From: Actinomycetota bacterium
GTDB lineage: Bacteria; Actinomycetota; Thermoleophilia; Solirubrobacterales; Solirubrobacteraceae
Length of the DNA stretch: 5,694 nt
NCBI GenBank assembly: GCA_005883905.1
Contig: VAYD01000085.1
Span: 5,446 to 11,139, forward strand
Direction of reading: 5' to 3'
In this document: piece by piece, positions 5,362 to 5,694 of the stretch
How the letters are laid out: the number at the start of each line of letters is the position of its first letter
How positions within the stretch are numbered: position 1 is the stretch's first letter
Program-made: the position numbers and the translations under genes
The notes under the pieces: model-generated
What the model was told of the DNA's origin: nothing
What the model saw: the letters and a program-made list of their open reading frames with translations, nothing else
Database searches by the model: none

Positions 5362-5694
5362 TCACTCGACGAGCGACCCGGCCGGCGGCGCGCAGTGGCG
5401 CCGCCAGGCCCGCGCGTCGAGGCCCGTGAGCGTTGAGCGGGCGAGGGTTCGCAGCGCGAGCAGCTTCAGGTGCTCGCGCGCGTCCCACGCCAGCCGGCTG
5501 TTGAGCTCGCGCAGGACGCCTTCGGCGGCGGCGGCGAGCGTCTGAGCGCCGCTCGCCAGCGCGAAGAGGTTGGCGCGGCACGCGCCGCCGCGCAGGCGGC
5601 GGGTGAGCGTCAGGGCGAGCACGGCGTTGAGGCGCTGGGAGATGCTGCTGTGGGCCAGTTCGCGGAAGGCGCATTCGCGAAAGCGAGCGGCGGA
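5362..5694 (-). CDS. Unrecognised protein, C-terminal fragment (runs off right edge)
   Basis: A minus-strand frame with no stop from the window edge to TGA at 5364-5362 gives the last 110 residues of a protein. It begins SAARFRECAFRELAHSS and ends RHCAPPAGSLVE. Nearly every third codon position is G or C and the composition (Leu, Ala, Arg, with ordinary Asn, His, Glu, Phe) is protein-like, unlike the Arg/Pro-rich competing frame, so I accept it as coding. The visible part looks all-alpha, with several amphipathic Leu/Ala/Arg helices (SISQRLNAVLALTLTRRL, AEGVLRELNSRLAWDAREHL, KLLALRTLARSTL). No catalytic motif, membrane segment or family signature is recognised. GTG 5622 could start a shorter 86-residue protein, but the open frame and even coding character upstream of it argue for a longer gene. 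It converges on the Asp-box gene with 11 bases between stops. Confidence 0.72.
   Translation of the reverse strand, partial: SAARFRECAFRELAHSSISQRLNAVLALTLTRRLRGGACRANLFALASGAQTLAAAAEGVLRELNSRLAWDAREHLKLLALRTLARSTLTGLDARAWRRHCAPPAGSLVE
5384..5405. terminator. GC-rich hairpin after the Asp-box gene, possible terminator
   Basis: GGCGGCGC (5384-5391) and GCGCCGCC (5398-5405) form a perfect 8-bp stem with a 6-base loop, 33 bases past the stop of the Asp-box gene and inside the 3' end of the convergent gene. There is no T-run, so it is not a canonical intrinsic terminator; in high-GC actinobacteria such tail-less hairpins may still terminate or protect 3' ends. It may also be chance in GC-rich coding sequence. 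Confidence 0.25.

Noticed and set aside
5261..5674. 137-residue minus-strand open frame at the right edge
   Set aside because: Arg/Pro-rich shadow that overlaps the Asp-box gene end; the frame ending at 5362 has better third-position GC and protein-like composition.
1..5694. CRISPR arrays, tRNAs, insertion sequences, prophage or toxin-antitoxin genes
   Set aside because: No regularly spaced repeats, cloverleaf sequences, transposase motifs or terminal inverted repeats were seen on reading both strands.

Overview
This is a GC-rich window, with strong G/C preference at third codon positions in the genes I accept, that carries seven genes or gene parts packed tightly on both strands. The GC content, the actinobacterial flavour of the proteins (GAGHD-type glycosyltransferase start, HxxxCxxC-GNAT fusion, secreted Asp-box protein) and frequent GTG/TTG starts suggest a high-GC actinobacterium. 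A soil lineage such as Thermoleophilia/Solirubrobacterales is my best guess, but this is inference and not proven by any marker gene here. No rRNA, tRNA, CRISPR array, insertion sequence or integrase is visible, and no gap between genes exceeds about 120 bases.

Layout. On the minus strand at the left edge lies the first 35 codons of a glycosyltransferase of the MGDG-synthase/UgtP type. It is preceded in the same direction, 20 bases away, by a gene that joins an HxxxCxxC zinc-site-like N-terminus to a GNAT acetyltransferase domain. Across a 120-base divergent intergenic region with a perfect 10+3+10 inverted repeat (866-888), a plus-strand pair begins. The first gene is a single-chain fusion of a VOC (glyoxalase/dioxygenase-fold) domain and an NADPH-dependent FMN reductase domain. 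The second, overlapping it by GTGA, is a GNAT acetyltransferase whose C-terminus appears broken: the natural ending (AERMYASVGFRDLGRYLEFVP) is present just after the stop, but in another frame.

Convergent with that pair is a complete cytochrome P450 on the minus strand (2523-3737), with every diagnostic motif and no redox partner nearby. It diverges from a plus-strand secreted protein of 502 residues with a signal peptide and five Asp-box (BNR) repeats, a sialidase-superfamily beta-propeller with no clear sialidase active-site motif. The right edge holds the C-terminal 110 codons of an unrecognised minus-strand gene that converges on the propeller gene.

How they fit together: the window does not form one obvious pathway. 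It looks like small two-gene units of detoxification/modification type (VOC-flavin reductase plus GNAT; zinc-site GNAT plus glycosyltransferase), an orphan P450 and an exported propeller protein. The features most worth a second look are the VOC-flavin reductase fusion, the operator-like inverted repeat between the two divergent units, and the apparent frameshifting deletion at a GGCTG junction in the second GNAT gene.
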